Shown one piece after another: positions 13,409-21,722 of a stretch of DNA of 31,424 bases. The notes beneath the pieces are model-generated. The model worked only from the letters and a program-made list of their open reading frames with translations. It searched no databases and was not told the origin of the DNA. The DNA comes from a virus. The stretch covers positions 1 through 31,424 of IMG/VR virus record IMGVR_UViG_3300035670_000899. One strand, 5' to 3'. The position numbers and the translations under genes are program-made. Positions within the stretch are counted from its first letter, which is position 1, and the number at the start of each line of letters is the position of its first letter.

Positions 13409-13818
13409 TGTTTTTAATTTTTGTTAATGAATTAGGACCAAATTATAAAGGTGATAATATTTACGAATTTATTTTTTCAGATAAAGTTGATGATATTTGG
13501 GGGGAATATTGGGAATCAAAACCAGCTAATGGTTATCCTTTACCCCCAGATATTTTACATATAAAAAAAGTTGGAGTTTTGAAAAATGATGAAATTTCTT
13601 TTTCTGTAATTCAAAAGTCTGATTATTTTTCAATGCAAGATTCAATTGATGATGTTATTGCTTTGGCTTGGGAGAATGAAAGTGAATATATAAATTTTGA
13701 TTTGGTTAAAAGATTGGTATTTAGATTTGGTGAGAGTGAAGAATCTATAAAAAATAAGTTATACGCGAGGGACATTGTCCTTGAATACGAAAAAAAATTG
13801 AGTTATGAATCTAAATAA
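13405..13818 (+). CDS. Unknown phage protein, 137 aa
   Basis: The gene starts by ATGA overlap with the previous gene and overlaps the following one by 14 bases, so it is translationally coupled in the block. The protein is a small globular one with many aromatic residues (DDIWGEYWESKPANGYPLPPDILHIKKVGVL) and acidic C-terminal helices. There is no membrane segment. I do not recognise a family. Conserved gene packing next to terminase suggests an assembly or head-related role. Confidence 0.65.
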   Translation: MMFLIFVNELGPNYKGDNIYEFIFSDKVDDIWGEYWESKPANGYPLPPDILHIKKVGVLKNDEISFSVIQKSDYFSMQDSIDDVIALAWENESEYINFDLVKRLVFRFGESEESIKNKLYARDIVLEYEKKLSYESK

Positions 13819-14752
13819 AAAAATTGGATTTTTGTTGGATAGAGGATTAAATCCCCAATTTATATCAACCCTTAATGAGGGTAAAATAAATTTGTTGTTT
13901 GAAAAAATGTCAAGGAAGGAAACAACCGAACAGACAACAACACCACCAAATACAACACCAGTTACTAAAACAGGTTATGTTGTAAAAGATAATTCTAAAA
14001 CTACGATTGGTAATATGGAAGTAGATACTACAGGTGGAAAAACAACAATAACTCCTATGGAATCTGAAATAAAAGAAAAATTTGAGTCTAAGGCTCAACA
14101 AGGATTATTTTGGGCTAGATGTAATAAGTGTAAAGATGACGATTGTAAATGGTGTAAAATGGCAAAAGAATTTTCAAAGAGTACATCAAAAAAACAATAT
14201 GAAAAAATGCCAGAAAAAAAACATCCTGAAAAGACTGTAAAATATAAGAAGAAAGAAACAAATGAAGTTGTTGATTATAATAAAGCACTTACAGCAGCAA
14301 TAACAGGTCAAATGAAATCAAATATGGGTAGTTTATTAAATCCTAAGTTGACTAGTGAATCAAAACTTCGTAATCATTTAGAAAATATAATCGAAAAAAA
14401 TTTAAAACCAACTATGACTAAGAGAGATTTAATCCGATTGATTGAAACAACAATGGGTGATACCAAAGAAAAAGAAACTGAGACTGAAACAGAAAAGGAA
14501 GAAAAGAAAAAAACTGGTAATCCTTTTAAAAAACCAGATAAAGACCCAGCTGAAGCAAGAAGAAAAAAATATAAAGGTAATACTGAAACAGAAACTGAAA
14601 AGGAAACTGAAACAGAAAAGGAAGAAAAGAAAAAAACTGGTAATCCTTTTAAAAAACCAGATAAAGACCCAGCTGAAGCAAAAAGAAAAGGTGAACAATC
14701 TGAAGGTTTAGACTATTTTATGTCACAAGTTAAAAAACATCGTTTAATCTAA
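13805..14752 (+). CDS. Lys/Glu/Thr-rich protein with a cysteine knuckle and internal duplication, 315 aa
   Basis: Residues about 101-112 (CNKCKDDDCKWC) form a C-x2-C-x4-C-x2-C cluster that could bind zinc. Downstream is a helical region ending in NLKPTMTKRDLIRLIETTMGD, then two copies of a charged block (TETEKEEKKKTGNPFKKPDKDPAEA) separated by about 13 residues, and a short end. The protein is highly charged and probably extended. The beginning carries LNEGKINLLFE, resembling the L-x-E sites of other proteins here. Overlap with the previous gene and an A-rich link to the next show operon membership. Function unknown; an internal head or DNA-contacting role is possible. Confidence 0.65.
   Translation: MNLNKKIGFLLDRGLNPQFISTLNEGKINLLFEKMSRKETTEQTTTPPNTTPVTKTGYVVKDNSKTTIGNMEVDTTGGKTTITPMESEIKEKFESKAQQGLFWARCNKCKDDDCKWCKMAKEFSKSTSKKQYEKMPEKKHPEKTVKYKKKETNEVVDYNKALTAAITGQMKSNMGSLLNPKLTSESKLRNHLENIIEKNLKPTMTKRDLIRLIETTMGDTKEKETETETEKEEKKKTGNPFKKPDKDPAEARRKKYKGNTETETEKETETEKEEKKKTGNPFKKPDKDPAEAKRKGEQSEGLDYFMSQVKKHRLI
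14483..14689 (+). repeat. 84-bp direct duplication within the 315-aa gene
   Basis: 14483-14566 and 14606-14689 are nearly identical, differing at about one base, and both encode the charged TETEKEEKKK...DPAEA block. The near identity indicates a recent in-frame duplication. Confidence 0.9.
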
Positions 14753-14761
14753 AAAAAAAAT

Positions 14762-16381
14762 ATGAGCTTAAAAAATAAAATATCTCTTTTAAAAGAAACC
14801 AGACAAGGTTTAAAATATAAACTTTTAAGTGAAGGTTTAACAAAAAAAGAAAATCAAATTTTAAATGAAATTGAATCTTTAATTAAAGAAGATGAAATGA
14901 CATTTGGACCTGAAGTTGGTGGTGCACGTCCAAGTAGAACTTTACAATCAAAAATTGAAAGGGGTGAATTACCTTTGAATAAATTTGGTCTTACTCAACC
15001 TCAAGTTGATTTTTTTACCTCAGAAGCTTTTAAGTTTTCAATACAACGACTAGAAGAATTAATTGGTCGTGATTCTGATATCGCAAGACGTTTGAATATT
15101 TCAAATCCTAATTTTAAATCTGATTCTGTAACCGCGTTTAGAACTCTTATGACTATTGTACAAAAACTTATGGGTGAATTAACAAGGTTACAAATGGGAA
15201 ACAAAGAAGAACTTGAACAAATAGCTATGGAATCTGTTGAAAAAGCTATGGGTATTGATAACAAGTTTTTTACAAAAATGATACAATTGGATGGGGAATT
15301 AAGTTATGGATTCCTGCCAAAACTTTCAAGTATGAAAGCTAAAGCTGATAAAATAAGTGATGAAGAAATTTTAGACAAATTCGCAGATATTGATGCTGAA
15401 AAAACTCAAAAATTAGAAGATTTAAAAAATGATTTTGAATCAATGGGTATTGAGTTTGATGAAGAAAAAGCTAAAGAAGCAATACAATCCACATTCAAAA
15501 TTTCACCTGAAACATTAGAAAAAGCAAAAGAAGAATTTTCTGATGCCGTAACAAACAGAATGATAATAAATTATTTTAGAAGAGGTATGGCATTGTATTA
15601 CGCTGACGCATACAAAATTTGTATGAGAAAAATACAAGAATTACCTGGAGGTGAAAGAATATTAGAAATTTCTAACGTAATACAACCAATTATGTTACAT
15701 ATGTATTGGTTATTTGATGACATTGGGGGAATAGGTACATCAGGTGGTGGACAAATAGGACAAGTTGAGGTATTATCTCCTGAAGAAACTGGTGAAACAG
15801 GTGGTGATATGGGTGGTGATTATGAAGATGAAGAAGATGAAGAAGAACTTGATTTTGGGGGTGCATTCACAGTAAGAGCAAGAGCATCTACTTTACCTCT
15901 TTTAGTACACGAATTAGTTAAAGGTACAATAATGTTTTTCACTTCTGCCGCTGGTGGAGGAACTACTAGTGACGAACAAAGAGCTTTAGCTAAACGTGCG
16001 GCAACTTCACTTGAAATTGAAGCATATGATTTAGTATTCTCTGAAGTTTTCTTCAAAAGATTTTATGAAATATTTAATGAAATTGTACCTAATGAAGACG
16101 AACAGAGAGAATTAATTCCAGGGGTTTTAAAATACTTCTCAGAAGTAGAAGATGAAGATATTGCAAATAAAGGTAAATTAAAAAAATTAGTTCAATCTTT
16201 AACTATTGGTAAAGATTTAGACCCATACGCAGAGTCATTTGTTGAAGAAATAATTGAAAAGGCAAGAGAGATGACAACAAATTTAAAAAAGGATTTCCCA
16301 TCATATTCAAAGAAAAAATACGACCAAAAGTCAACAGATGATGGACCAATTGATTTAGGTTGGTTAGATGTTGAAGATTAA
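14762..16381 (+). CDS. Large unknown protein, 539 aa, upstream of terminase
   Basis: The protein is mostly helical, with an N-terminal pattern of short basic helices and L-x-E sites (ISLLKETRQG, KLLSEGLTKKE). An acidic Gly/Asp/Glu linker at about residues 335-365 (GGDMGGDYEDEEDEEELDF) separates two helical halves; the second starts ARASTLPLLVHELVKGTIMFF. There is no membrane export signal. It is not recognised. Length, position and the strong terminator behind it indicate a major product of the block, plausibly a virion or assembly protein. Confidence 0.7.
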   Translation: MSLKNKISLLKETRQGLKYKLLSEGLTKKENQILNEIESLIKEDEMTFGPEVGGARPSRTLQSKIERGELPLNKFGLTQPQVDFFTSEAFKFSIQRLEELIGRDSDIARRLNISNPNFKSDSVTAFRTLMTIVQKLMGELTRLQMGNKEELEQIAMESVEKAMGIDNKFFTKMIQLDGELSYGFLPKLSSMKAKADKISDEEILDKFADIDAEKTQKLEDLKNDFESMGIEFDEEKAKEAIQSTFKISPETLEKAKEEFSDAVTNRMIINYFRRGMALYYADAYKICMRKIQELPGGERILEISNVIQPIMLHMYWLFDDIGGIGTSGGGQIGQVEVLSPEETGETGGDMGGDYEDEEDEEELDFGGAFTVRARASTLPLLVHELVKGTIMFFTSAAGGGTTSDEQRALAKRAATSLEIEAYDLVFSEVFFKRFYEIFNEIVPNEDEQRELIPGVLKYFSEVEDEDIANKGKLKKLVQSLTIGKDLDPYAESFVEEIIEKAREMTTNLKKDFPSYSKKKYDQKSTDDGPIDLGWLDVED

Positions 16382-16384
16382 AAT

Positions 16385-16418
16385 AAAAACCCCCATTTAG
16401 AAATAAGTGGGGGTTTTT
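16385..16418 (+). terminator. Rho-independent terminator
   Basis: AAAAACCCCCA pairs with TGGGGGTTTTT around a loop of about 12 bases, directly after the 539-aa gene and immediately before the terminase promoter motif. Confidence 0.9.
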
Positions 16419-16419
16419 A

Positions 16420-16427
16420 TATTTATA
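16420..16427 (+). promoter_or_regulatory. Late-promoter-type motif TATTTATA
   Basis: TATTTATATAAAAAG lies 20 bases before ATG 16440, directly behind a terminator, so terminase has its own transcription start. Confidence 0.65.
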
Positions 16428-16439
16428 TAAAAAGATTAT

Positions 16440-18209
16440 ATGAGTTTAACAAAAGAACAAGTAATGATTGAATATCTTAAGTGTATGAAAGATACCCCAT
16501 ACGCGTTAAGAACATATCTGGAAACCTATGATAATACTGTATCAAAATATGTCCCATTAGAGTTATTTCCAGACCAAATTTCATTACTTAATGACTATGA
16601 AAATTACAATGAAAACATTGCATTAAAGTACAGACAAGCTGGTGTATCAACAGTAACTGCGGCTTGGGTATCATTAAAAATAGCTTTTGCCAAAAAGACA
16701 AAACCTGAAAAGATTCTAATCATTGCCAACAAATTAGATACATCACAAGAGATGGCAAATAAAATAAGAATGTTTATTGGTCAATGGCCAAGTTGGGTTG
16801 GAATTGATTTTTCTGTTGATAAAAATTCACAAAAACATTATAAGACAAACAATGGATGTGAAGTAAAAGCTGTGGCAACCTCAAAGGATGCTCTACGTGG
16901 TTTTACACCAACAATCCTAGTATTTGACGAGGCGGCATTTATTGACGCGGATTCAGACTTTTGGGCGGCTTGTATGGCCTCACTATCAACTGGGGGTAAA
17001 GTTATTGTAGTGTCAACACCAAATGGTTATGACCCAATTTATTATGAAATATATAATCAAGCAAATAGGGGAATGAATGACTTTAAAATATCTGAGATGT
17101 TTTGGTTTAGAGACCCAAGATATACCAAAGATTTATTTTTAGTCAAAACACAAGATGTTATTCATTATCTCCTTAATAAAACAGAATATAGTAGTAATGA
17201 TATTATAAGTTGGGGACATATTCCATTTGATGAAAGAAATTACGAGGAACTTAAATTAATGATGAATTCAGGGTACAAACCTTGTTCATCTTGGTTTGAG
17301 GGAATGGTAAAGAAACTTAAATATGATAAGAGAAAAGTTTCACAAGAGTTAGAGTGTAACTTCTTGGGTTCTGGTGATAACGTATTTGATTCTCTTTTAA
17401 TGCAAAGAGTTAAAGAAAATATGATTAAAGAACCCCAAAATAAAATGATAGGTAATTCTCTATGGATATGGAAAGAACCTATTATGGGACATAAATACGT
17501 TATGGGTGTGGATGTCAGTAGAGGGGATAGTGAAGACTTTAGTTCATTCCAAATTATTGATTTTGATACAAGAGAACAAGTTGCAGAATATGTTGGAAAG
17601 TTACCTCCAGATACAATGGCTGAAATATGTTATAAGTGGGGTAATATGTATAATTGTTTTATTGTGATAGATATAACTGGTGGTATGGGGGTTTCAACCT
17701 CAAGGAAGTTACAAGAGTTGGGTTATAAAAATTTATATGTGGATGGGGTAGATTTGGCAAACAAATGGAAATATGACCCCAAGGCATTGGATAAAATTCC
17801 TGGACTTAATTTTAATAATAAACGTGTTCAGATAATTGCATCATTTGAGGAAGCAATGAGACATGAATTTAAGATATATAGTTCAAGGTTATTTGATGAG
17901 ATGAACACCTTTATTTATGTCAATGGAAGACCAGACCACCAAAAGGGACAACACGATGACTTAATAATGTCAATTGCAATGGCGACTTATATTGCTGAAT
18001 CATCTTTCAGCAGTTTGGAAAAAGTCACTGAACAAACAAAGGCAATGTTGGAATCTTGGGCTGTAAGTAATAATGAAAATATGGGAAAACAATTAGAATT
18101 TAATCCAGTAATACCATATGGGCATGATAGATTACAACAAAGAAATCAAAATGTTTCAAAGGAAGATTATATGAAATACTCTTGGTTATTTGGAAATCAA
18201 AGAAGATAA
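16440..18209 (+). CDS. Large terminase subunit (T4 gp17-like)
   Basis: The protein is the DNA-packaging motor ATPase and nuclease. The ATPase part has a deviant Walker A YRQAGVST (64-71; Val in place of the usual Lys, a variant known in terminases), Walker B ILVFDEA (159-165) and coupling motif VSTPNG (191-196). The nuclease part is RNase H-like with carboxylates in GVDVSRGDSEDF (Asp358), FIVIDITGG (Asp411) and HDDLIMS (Asp506/507). At 589 aa it is close to T4 gp17 (610). It pumps DNA into the prohead through the portal and cuts the concatemer. It stands alone between a terminator and the next promoter motif, upstream of a 49-aa gene and the portal. Confidence 0.97.
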   Translation: MSLTKEQVMIEYLKCMKDTPYALRTYLETYDNTVSKYVPLELFPDQISLLNDYENYNENIALKYRQAGVSTVTAAWVSLKIAFAKKTKPEKILIIANKLDTSQEMANKIRMFIGQWPSWVGIDFSVDKNSQKHYKTNNGCEVKAVATSKDALRGFTPTILVFDEAAFIDADSDFWAACMASLSTGGKVIVVSTPNGYDPIYYEIYNQANRGMNDFKISEMFWFRDPRYTKDLFLVKTQDVIHYLLNKTEYSSNDIISWGHIPFDERNYEELKLMMNSGYKPCSSWFEGMVKKLKYDKRKVSQELECNFLGSGDNVFDSLLMQRVKENMIKEPQNKMIGNSLWIWKEPIMGHKYVMGVDVSRGDSEDFSSFQIIDFDTREQVAEYVGKLPPDTMAEICYKWGNMYNCFIVIDITGGMGVSTSRKLQELGYKNLYVDGVDLANKWKYDPKALDKIPGLNFNNKRVQIIASFEEAMRHEFKIYSSRLFDEMNTFIYVNGRPDHQKGQHDDLIMSIAMATYIAESSFSSLEKVTEQTKAMLESWAVSNNENMGKQLEFNPVIPYGHDRLQQRNQNVSKEDYMKYSWLFGNQRR

Positions 18210-18217
18210 TATTTATT
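18210..18217 (+). promoter_or_regulatory. Late-promoter-type motif TATTTATT
   Basis: TATTTATTAAATAAAAG begins one base after the terminase stop and 20 bases before ATG 18230. Confidence 0.6.
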
Positions 18218-18229
18218 AAATAAAAGATT

Positions 18230-18379
18230 ATGGGATTTGAAAAAAGAAAAACATCTGGTAAAATAAATGCTAATGGAAGATTGATAGTACCCGGTCAAAA
18301 ACCAATAATGGTTAATCCTGGTGGAAACACTGATATTAATCAAAAAAAAGGTAACACTAATAATGGTACTAAACAGTAA
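18230..18379 (+). CDS. Small unknown protein between terminase and portal, 49 aa
   Basis: ATG 18230 opens a 49-codon frame ending TAA 18377-18379. The product begins MGFEKRKTSGKINANG and is a basic, Gly/Asn-rich, probably disordered peptide with LIVPGQKPIMVNPGG in the middle. The start follows a promoter-type motif at the same 20-base spacing as terminase, which supports it as a real gene. I do not recognise it. Its location between terminase and portal suggests a packaging or neck accessory role, but that is only positional. Confidence 0.6.
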   Translation: MGFEKRKTSGKINANGRLIVPGQKPIMVNPGGNTDINQKKGNTNNGTKQ

Positions 18380-18417
18380 AGTATTTAATTTTTATCAAAT
18401 AAATTTAGATTTAATTT

Positions 18418-20229
18418 ATGGAAAATAATAACAAATATACCGTATGGTAAAGATTATCTCAAGCCTTCGGACCTAATGAACTTTTAAATCAAGACTATCC
18501 AACATATAAGTTTGATAGAAAAGAATTATTACGTACAACATCCAAACAAGAATATGATAAAGAGTTATTACAAGCTCAACAAACATATTATTTAGCTAAT
18601 CAATGGACTAAAATTGAAAGTAATCTATATACCCAAGCAGTATATTACGAACCAACTAGATTGGCCTCATTTTACGATTACGAATCTATGGAGTATACAC
18701 CAGAAATATCTGCAGCACTAGACATTTATGGTGAGGAATCAACAACTGTTGACCAAAATGGTAATATGTTACAGATATATTCAGAGTCAAAAAGGATTAA
18801 ATCTATTTTAGCTGATTTATTTAATAATATTTTGGATATTAACACAAACTTACCAATGTGGACAAGAAATACTTGTAAGTATGGTGATAATTTTGTTTAC
18901 CTTAAACTTGATCCAGAAAAAGGTATTGTTGGTTGTATGCAACTACCAAACATTGAAATTGAACGTTTGGAACGAGGTGCTCCTACGCAAGCTGGTAGAC
19001 AAAATGTTGAAGACCCCGTTGAAAACAAAGGTTTAAGATTCAAATGGAAAGTTAAAGACATGGAGTTTAATTCTTGGGAAATTGCTCATTTCCGTTTATT
19101 TGGTGATGATAGAAAACTTCCATATGGTACATCAATGTTGGAAAAGGCAAGACGTATTTGGAAACAATTATTATTATCTGAGGATGCAATGTTGATATAT
19201 AGAACTTCAAGAGCACCAGAAAGAAGGGTGTTCAAAGTCTTTGTTGGAAATATGGATGATAAAGATGTTGAAGCTTATGTACAACGTGTTGCAAATAAGT
19301 TTAAACGTAGTCAAGTTGTTGATTCTCAGACTGGTAATGTTGATATGAGATTTAATCAAATGGCTGTTGACCAAGATTATTTTATTCCTGTTAGAGACCC
19401 AGCTCAAACTATGCCAATTGAAACATTACCTGGTGGTGCGAATTTAGGTGAAATTGCCGATATTGAATATATCCAAAAGAAATTATTAACCGCTCTACGT
19501 GTACCTAAAGCATTCTTAGGTTTTGAAGAACCTGTTGGTGATGGTAAAAATCTTTCTTTGATTGATATAAGATTTGCTAGAACAATCAATAGAATACAAA
19601 AATGTATGGTTGCCGAATTAAATAAAATCGCCATTATACATTTATTCCTTTTAGGTTTTGAAGATGAGTTAGGTAACTTCACTTTAGGTTTGACAAATCC
19701 ATCAAGTCAGGCTGATTTACTTAAAATTGATATATGGAAAGAGAAAGTCGCACTTTATAAAGAATGTGTTACGGCAATTGAAGGTATTTCACCAACATCA
19801 GTTACATGGGCTAAGAAACATATTATGGGATTCTCTGAAGAGGAAATTAAACTTGATTTACAACAACAAAGGATTGAAAAGGCTGTTGGTGCTGAATTAA
19901 CAAATACTGCGACAATTATAACACATACTGGTTTATTTGATAATATTGATAAACTTTATGGAACTAAGTCAGGTACAACTGAAGGTGGAGCACCACCACC
20001 ACCCGGTGGAGGAGGAGAAGAAAGTGGAGGAATGCCACCACCACCTCCTGGAGGTGAAGAATCACCCCCACCTCCAGGTTTAGCACCAGAATCAATTAAT
20101 AAAAATAATTTAAATATTCTATTGGAAAGTGATTCATTAACTGAGGATGATTCTTATATTGATTTGTCAAAAGTAAGAAATTATTTGGGTGAAATGGAAG
20201 TACATCTGAAAAAACTTTTAGATGATTGA
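18418..20229 (+). CDS. Portal protein (T4 gp20-like) with an in-frame TAA at codon 11
   Basis: The frame opens at ATG 18418 (MENNNKYTVW), meets TAA at 18448-18450, and continues open with RLSQAFGPNEL for another 70 codons to a TTG at 18661, then to TAA at 20229. The downstream part is clearly portal: SMEYTPEISAALDIYGEES, YRTSRAPERRVFKVFVGNM and TLPGGANLGEIADIEY match the gp20 core. The 70 codons after the TAA look like genuine portal N terminus and contain no ATG, GTG or TTG start. The C terminus is Pro/Gly-rich, then ILLESDSLTE. The portal forms the dodecameric DNA gate of the head. Readthrough, an error in the sequence or non-standard initiation could explain the stop. Length without the stop is 602 aa, normal for the family. 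Confidence 0.9.
18448..18450 (+). other. In-frame TAA inside the portal gene
   Basis: TGG-TAA-AGA interrupts the portal frame after ten codons. One base change from CAA or AAA would create it. Other genes in the window end normally on TAA, so a genome-wide reassignment is unlikely. Confidence 0.85.
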
Positions 20230-20237
20230 TATTTATA
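20230..20237 (+). promoter_or_regulatory. Late-promoter-type motif TATTTATA
   Basis: TATTTATAATAAAAAAAC starts one base after the portal stop and 19 bases before ATG 20249, which supports that ATG as the true start of the next gene. Confidence 0.6.
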
Positions 20238-20248
20238 ATAAAAAAACT

Positions 20249-20965
20249 ATGAAATTTGGACTTTTAAAATCAAAAATAGAAAAATACTTGTTAGAATCCT
20301 ATGGTAGAAATTTATTTAAGGATGAGTTAAAGATATTCAAAAAACTTGTTTTGGAAAACAAAAATTTGAAAAAATTGTTTTTTGTCTACGATGAATTGAA
20401 TACAAATAAAGGGTACACTAAAGATATTGCAGACCAATTCATAAATGAATGTATTACAATATATGAAAATACTATTAACAAAATAAATCCAAAAGATTTA
20501 AAAGTGTTAGAATTATGGGTTGATGATGTTAAGAGTGAAAATCAATATGATGATATTGATAATTTATTTTCAACAAATATTCTGACATTAGAAAACAAAA
20601 TAAAAAGTAGAAAAATAATTTCAGAATCTTTGATTAAAAAATCAAAAGATGAAAATAGTGATGTTATTAATTTACCCATTTCAACAATGGTTAATATAGC
20701 AAACCAAACAATTAACAAATATATCTCAGAGTTAAACGAATCGGATAAGAAAAGTTTAATTAGTTTATTAAAAGAAGACGATAATAAATTAAATAGTGAG
20801 TTTGATATATTGAAAATAGATATAATTTCAAAATTAAATGAAATTAAAAAAACATCTGACATTGAAACATCAAAAAGAATTGATGAATCAATTGAAAAAA
20901 TAACCACAGAAAAATATGATAAATTAACTTATTTCAAGTTAAAAAATCTAAAAGAAAATCTCTAA
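20249..20965 (+). CDS. Unknown helical protein downstream of portal, 238 aa
   Basis: I choose ATG 20249 (MKFGLLKSKIEKYLLESYGRN) over ATG 20222, because 20222 lies inside the portal gene and upstream of the promoter motif. The protein is almost entirely helical and lysine-rich, with no recognised domain; the N terminus carries a possible L-x-E processing site (YLLE). Proteins at this position, between portal and protease, are often scaffold or head-core components in T4-like phages, but I cannot assign it. Its stop overlaps the end of the convergent bS21 gene by a few bases, and no terminator is evident between them. Confidence 0.65.
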   Translation: MKFGLLKSKIEKYLLESYGRNLFKDELKIFKKLVLENKNLKKLFFVYDELNTNKGYTKDIADQFINECITIYENTINKINPKDLKVLELWVDDVKSENQYDDIDNLFSTNILTLENKIKSRKIISESLIKKSKDENSDVINLPISTMVNIANQTINKYISELNESDKKSLISLLKEDDNKLNSEFDILKIDIISKLNEIKKTSDIETSKRIDESIEKITTEKYDKLTYFKLKNLKENL

Positions 20966-21153
20966 TCTTCTTTTGATTTTATTTGTTGCACATATTTTGC
21001 TTTATTAACAGTAGTTCGTCTTGTTACTGATTTTTTTGTGAATTCTTTTCGATTTCGTAATTCACTCATTAGTTTAGTTTTAATTACCTTACTTTTAAAG
21101 AGTTTTAAGGCTTTCTCAATGTTTGTGTTTTGATCAACTTTTACAATCAACAT
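20962..21153 (-). CDS. rpsU: Ribosomal protein bS21 (phage-encoded)
   Basis: The 63-aa product aligns along its whole length with bS21: LIVKVDQNTNIEKALKLFK, then ELRNRKEFTKKSVTRR and VNKAKYVQQ. Size and basic character fit. bS21 is the small-subunit protein near the anti-Shine-Dalgarno end of 16S rRNA and the one most often carried by phages. Residue 54 is Tyr, the position that I recall holding the 16S tail in flavobacterial ribosomes, so this copy could preserve tail sequestration and favour phage messages without Shine-Dalgarno sites. The gene is transcribed against the head genes, from a divergent region containing a near-perfect dyad. Confidence 0.93.
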   Translation of the reverse strand: MLIVKVDQNTNIEKALKLFKSKVIKTKLMSELRNRKEFTKKSVTRRTTVNKAKYVQQIKSKED

Positions 21154-21181
21154 AATTTTATTTTTTTGACATTTATTAAAA

Positions 21182-21214
21182 TATCAGTTACTTTTTATAA
21201 AAAATAAACTGATA
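21182..21214. promoter_or_regulatory. 33-bp imperfect dyad between divergent bS21 and a plus-strand gene
   Basis: TATCAGTT at 21182-21189 is the exact reverse complement of AACTGATA at 21207-21214. The centre (TTTTTATAAAAA) is nearly symmetric too. It is placed to control both divergent genes, as an operator or back-to-back promoters. Confidence 0.5.
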
Positions 21215-21228
21215 AACTATTAAAATTA

Positions 21229-21684
21229 ATGAAAAAAGGCAAAACCTCTAAAATCCAAGGTTTTAAGACTATAAAAGTAATATATGGTACAACAGATTCT
21301 TTTGAATTAAAATCAATTTACTTAAACATACAAACTTGGGTTGAACCAAAAGAGGAAGAAGAAAATTGGAATCGAATTATTTTAAACTTATCTAGGTCAA
21401 TAAAACACACAATTTATCAAAATTTAGACAAGGTTATTTTTAAAGAAAATTTTATATCTGATTTGGATTTACGTTCAAGTGGAATAACATTAGGTAAAAA
21501 ATCATTCCTAAATTTAGAAATAAATTTATATCTTAATCCAACACAAATAGATTTTAAATCTTCAAAATTAAAAGAAAGTCTCAAAGAACTTACCAAAAAT
21601 ATATTACATTATAATTTTTTAAGGAATGAACATTTTAGTTTTTTTTTAACAAAAAACGACAAAAAAACTAATGTCAAAATATAA
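21229..21684 (+). CDS. Unknown protein, 151 aa
   Basis: This small basic protein begins MKKGKTSKIQGFKTIKVIYG and continues with beta-type strands (SIYLNIQTWVEPKEEEENW) and helices. There is no membrane segment and no motif known to me. It starts 14 bases after the dyad element and precedes the protease promoter motif. Position within the head block suggests an assembly role, not shown by sequence. Confidence 0.6.
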   Translation: MKKGKTSKIQGFKTIKVIYGTTDSFELKSIYLNIQTWVEPKEEEENWNRIILNLSRSIKHTIYQNLDKVIFKENFISDLDLRSSGITLGKKSFLNLEINLYLNPTQIDFKSSKLKESLKELTKNILHYNFLRNEHFSFFLTKNDKKTNVKI

Positions 21685-21699
21685 ATATATATTTTTAAA

Positions 21700-21707
21700 T
21701 ATTTATA
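21700..21707 (+). promoter_or_regulatory. Late-promoter-type motif TATTTATA
   Basis: TATTTATATAATAAAATC lies 23 bases before ATG 21723. A TATAAATA lies 20 bases farther upstream (21680-21687). Confidence 0.65.
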
Positions 21708-21722
21708 TAATAAAATCATACA

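Noticed and set aside
14429-14711. Open frames in other phases across the 84-bp duplication
   Set aside because: They consist only of repeat-derived Lys or Phe/Ser runs without start context; the 315-aa frame explains the DNA.
18418-20229. Genome-wide reassignment of TAA as a sense codon
   Set aside because: Most genes here end on TAA directly before terminators or the next start, and no other gene shows an internal TAA, so the portal stop is a local event.
18661-20229. Portal starting at TTG 18661
   Set aside because: The 70 codons before it read as good portal sequence (KFDRKELLRTTS, YLANQWTKIESNLYTQAVYYEPTR), and a start there would delete the N-terminal wing.
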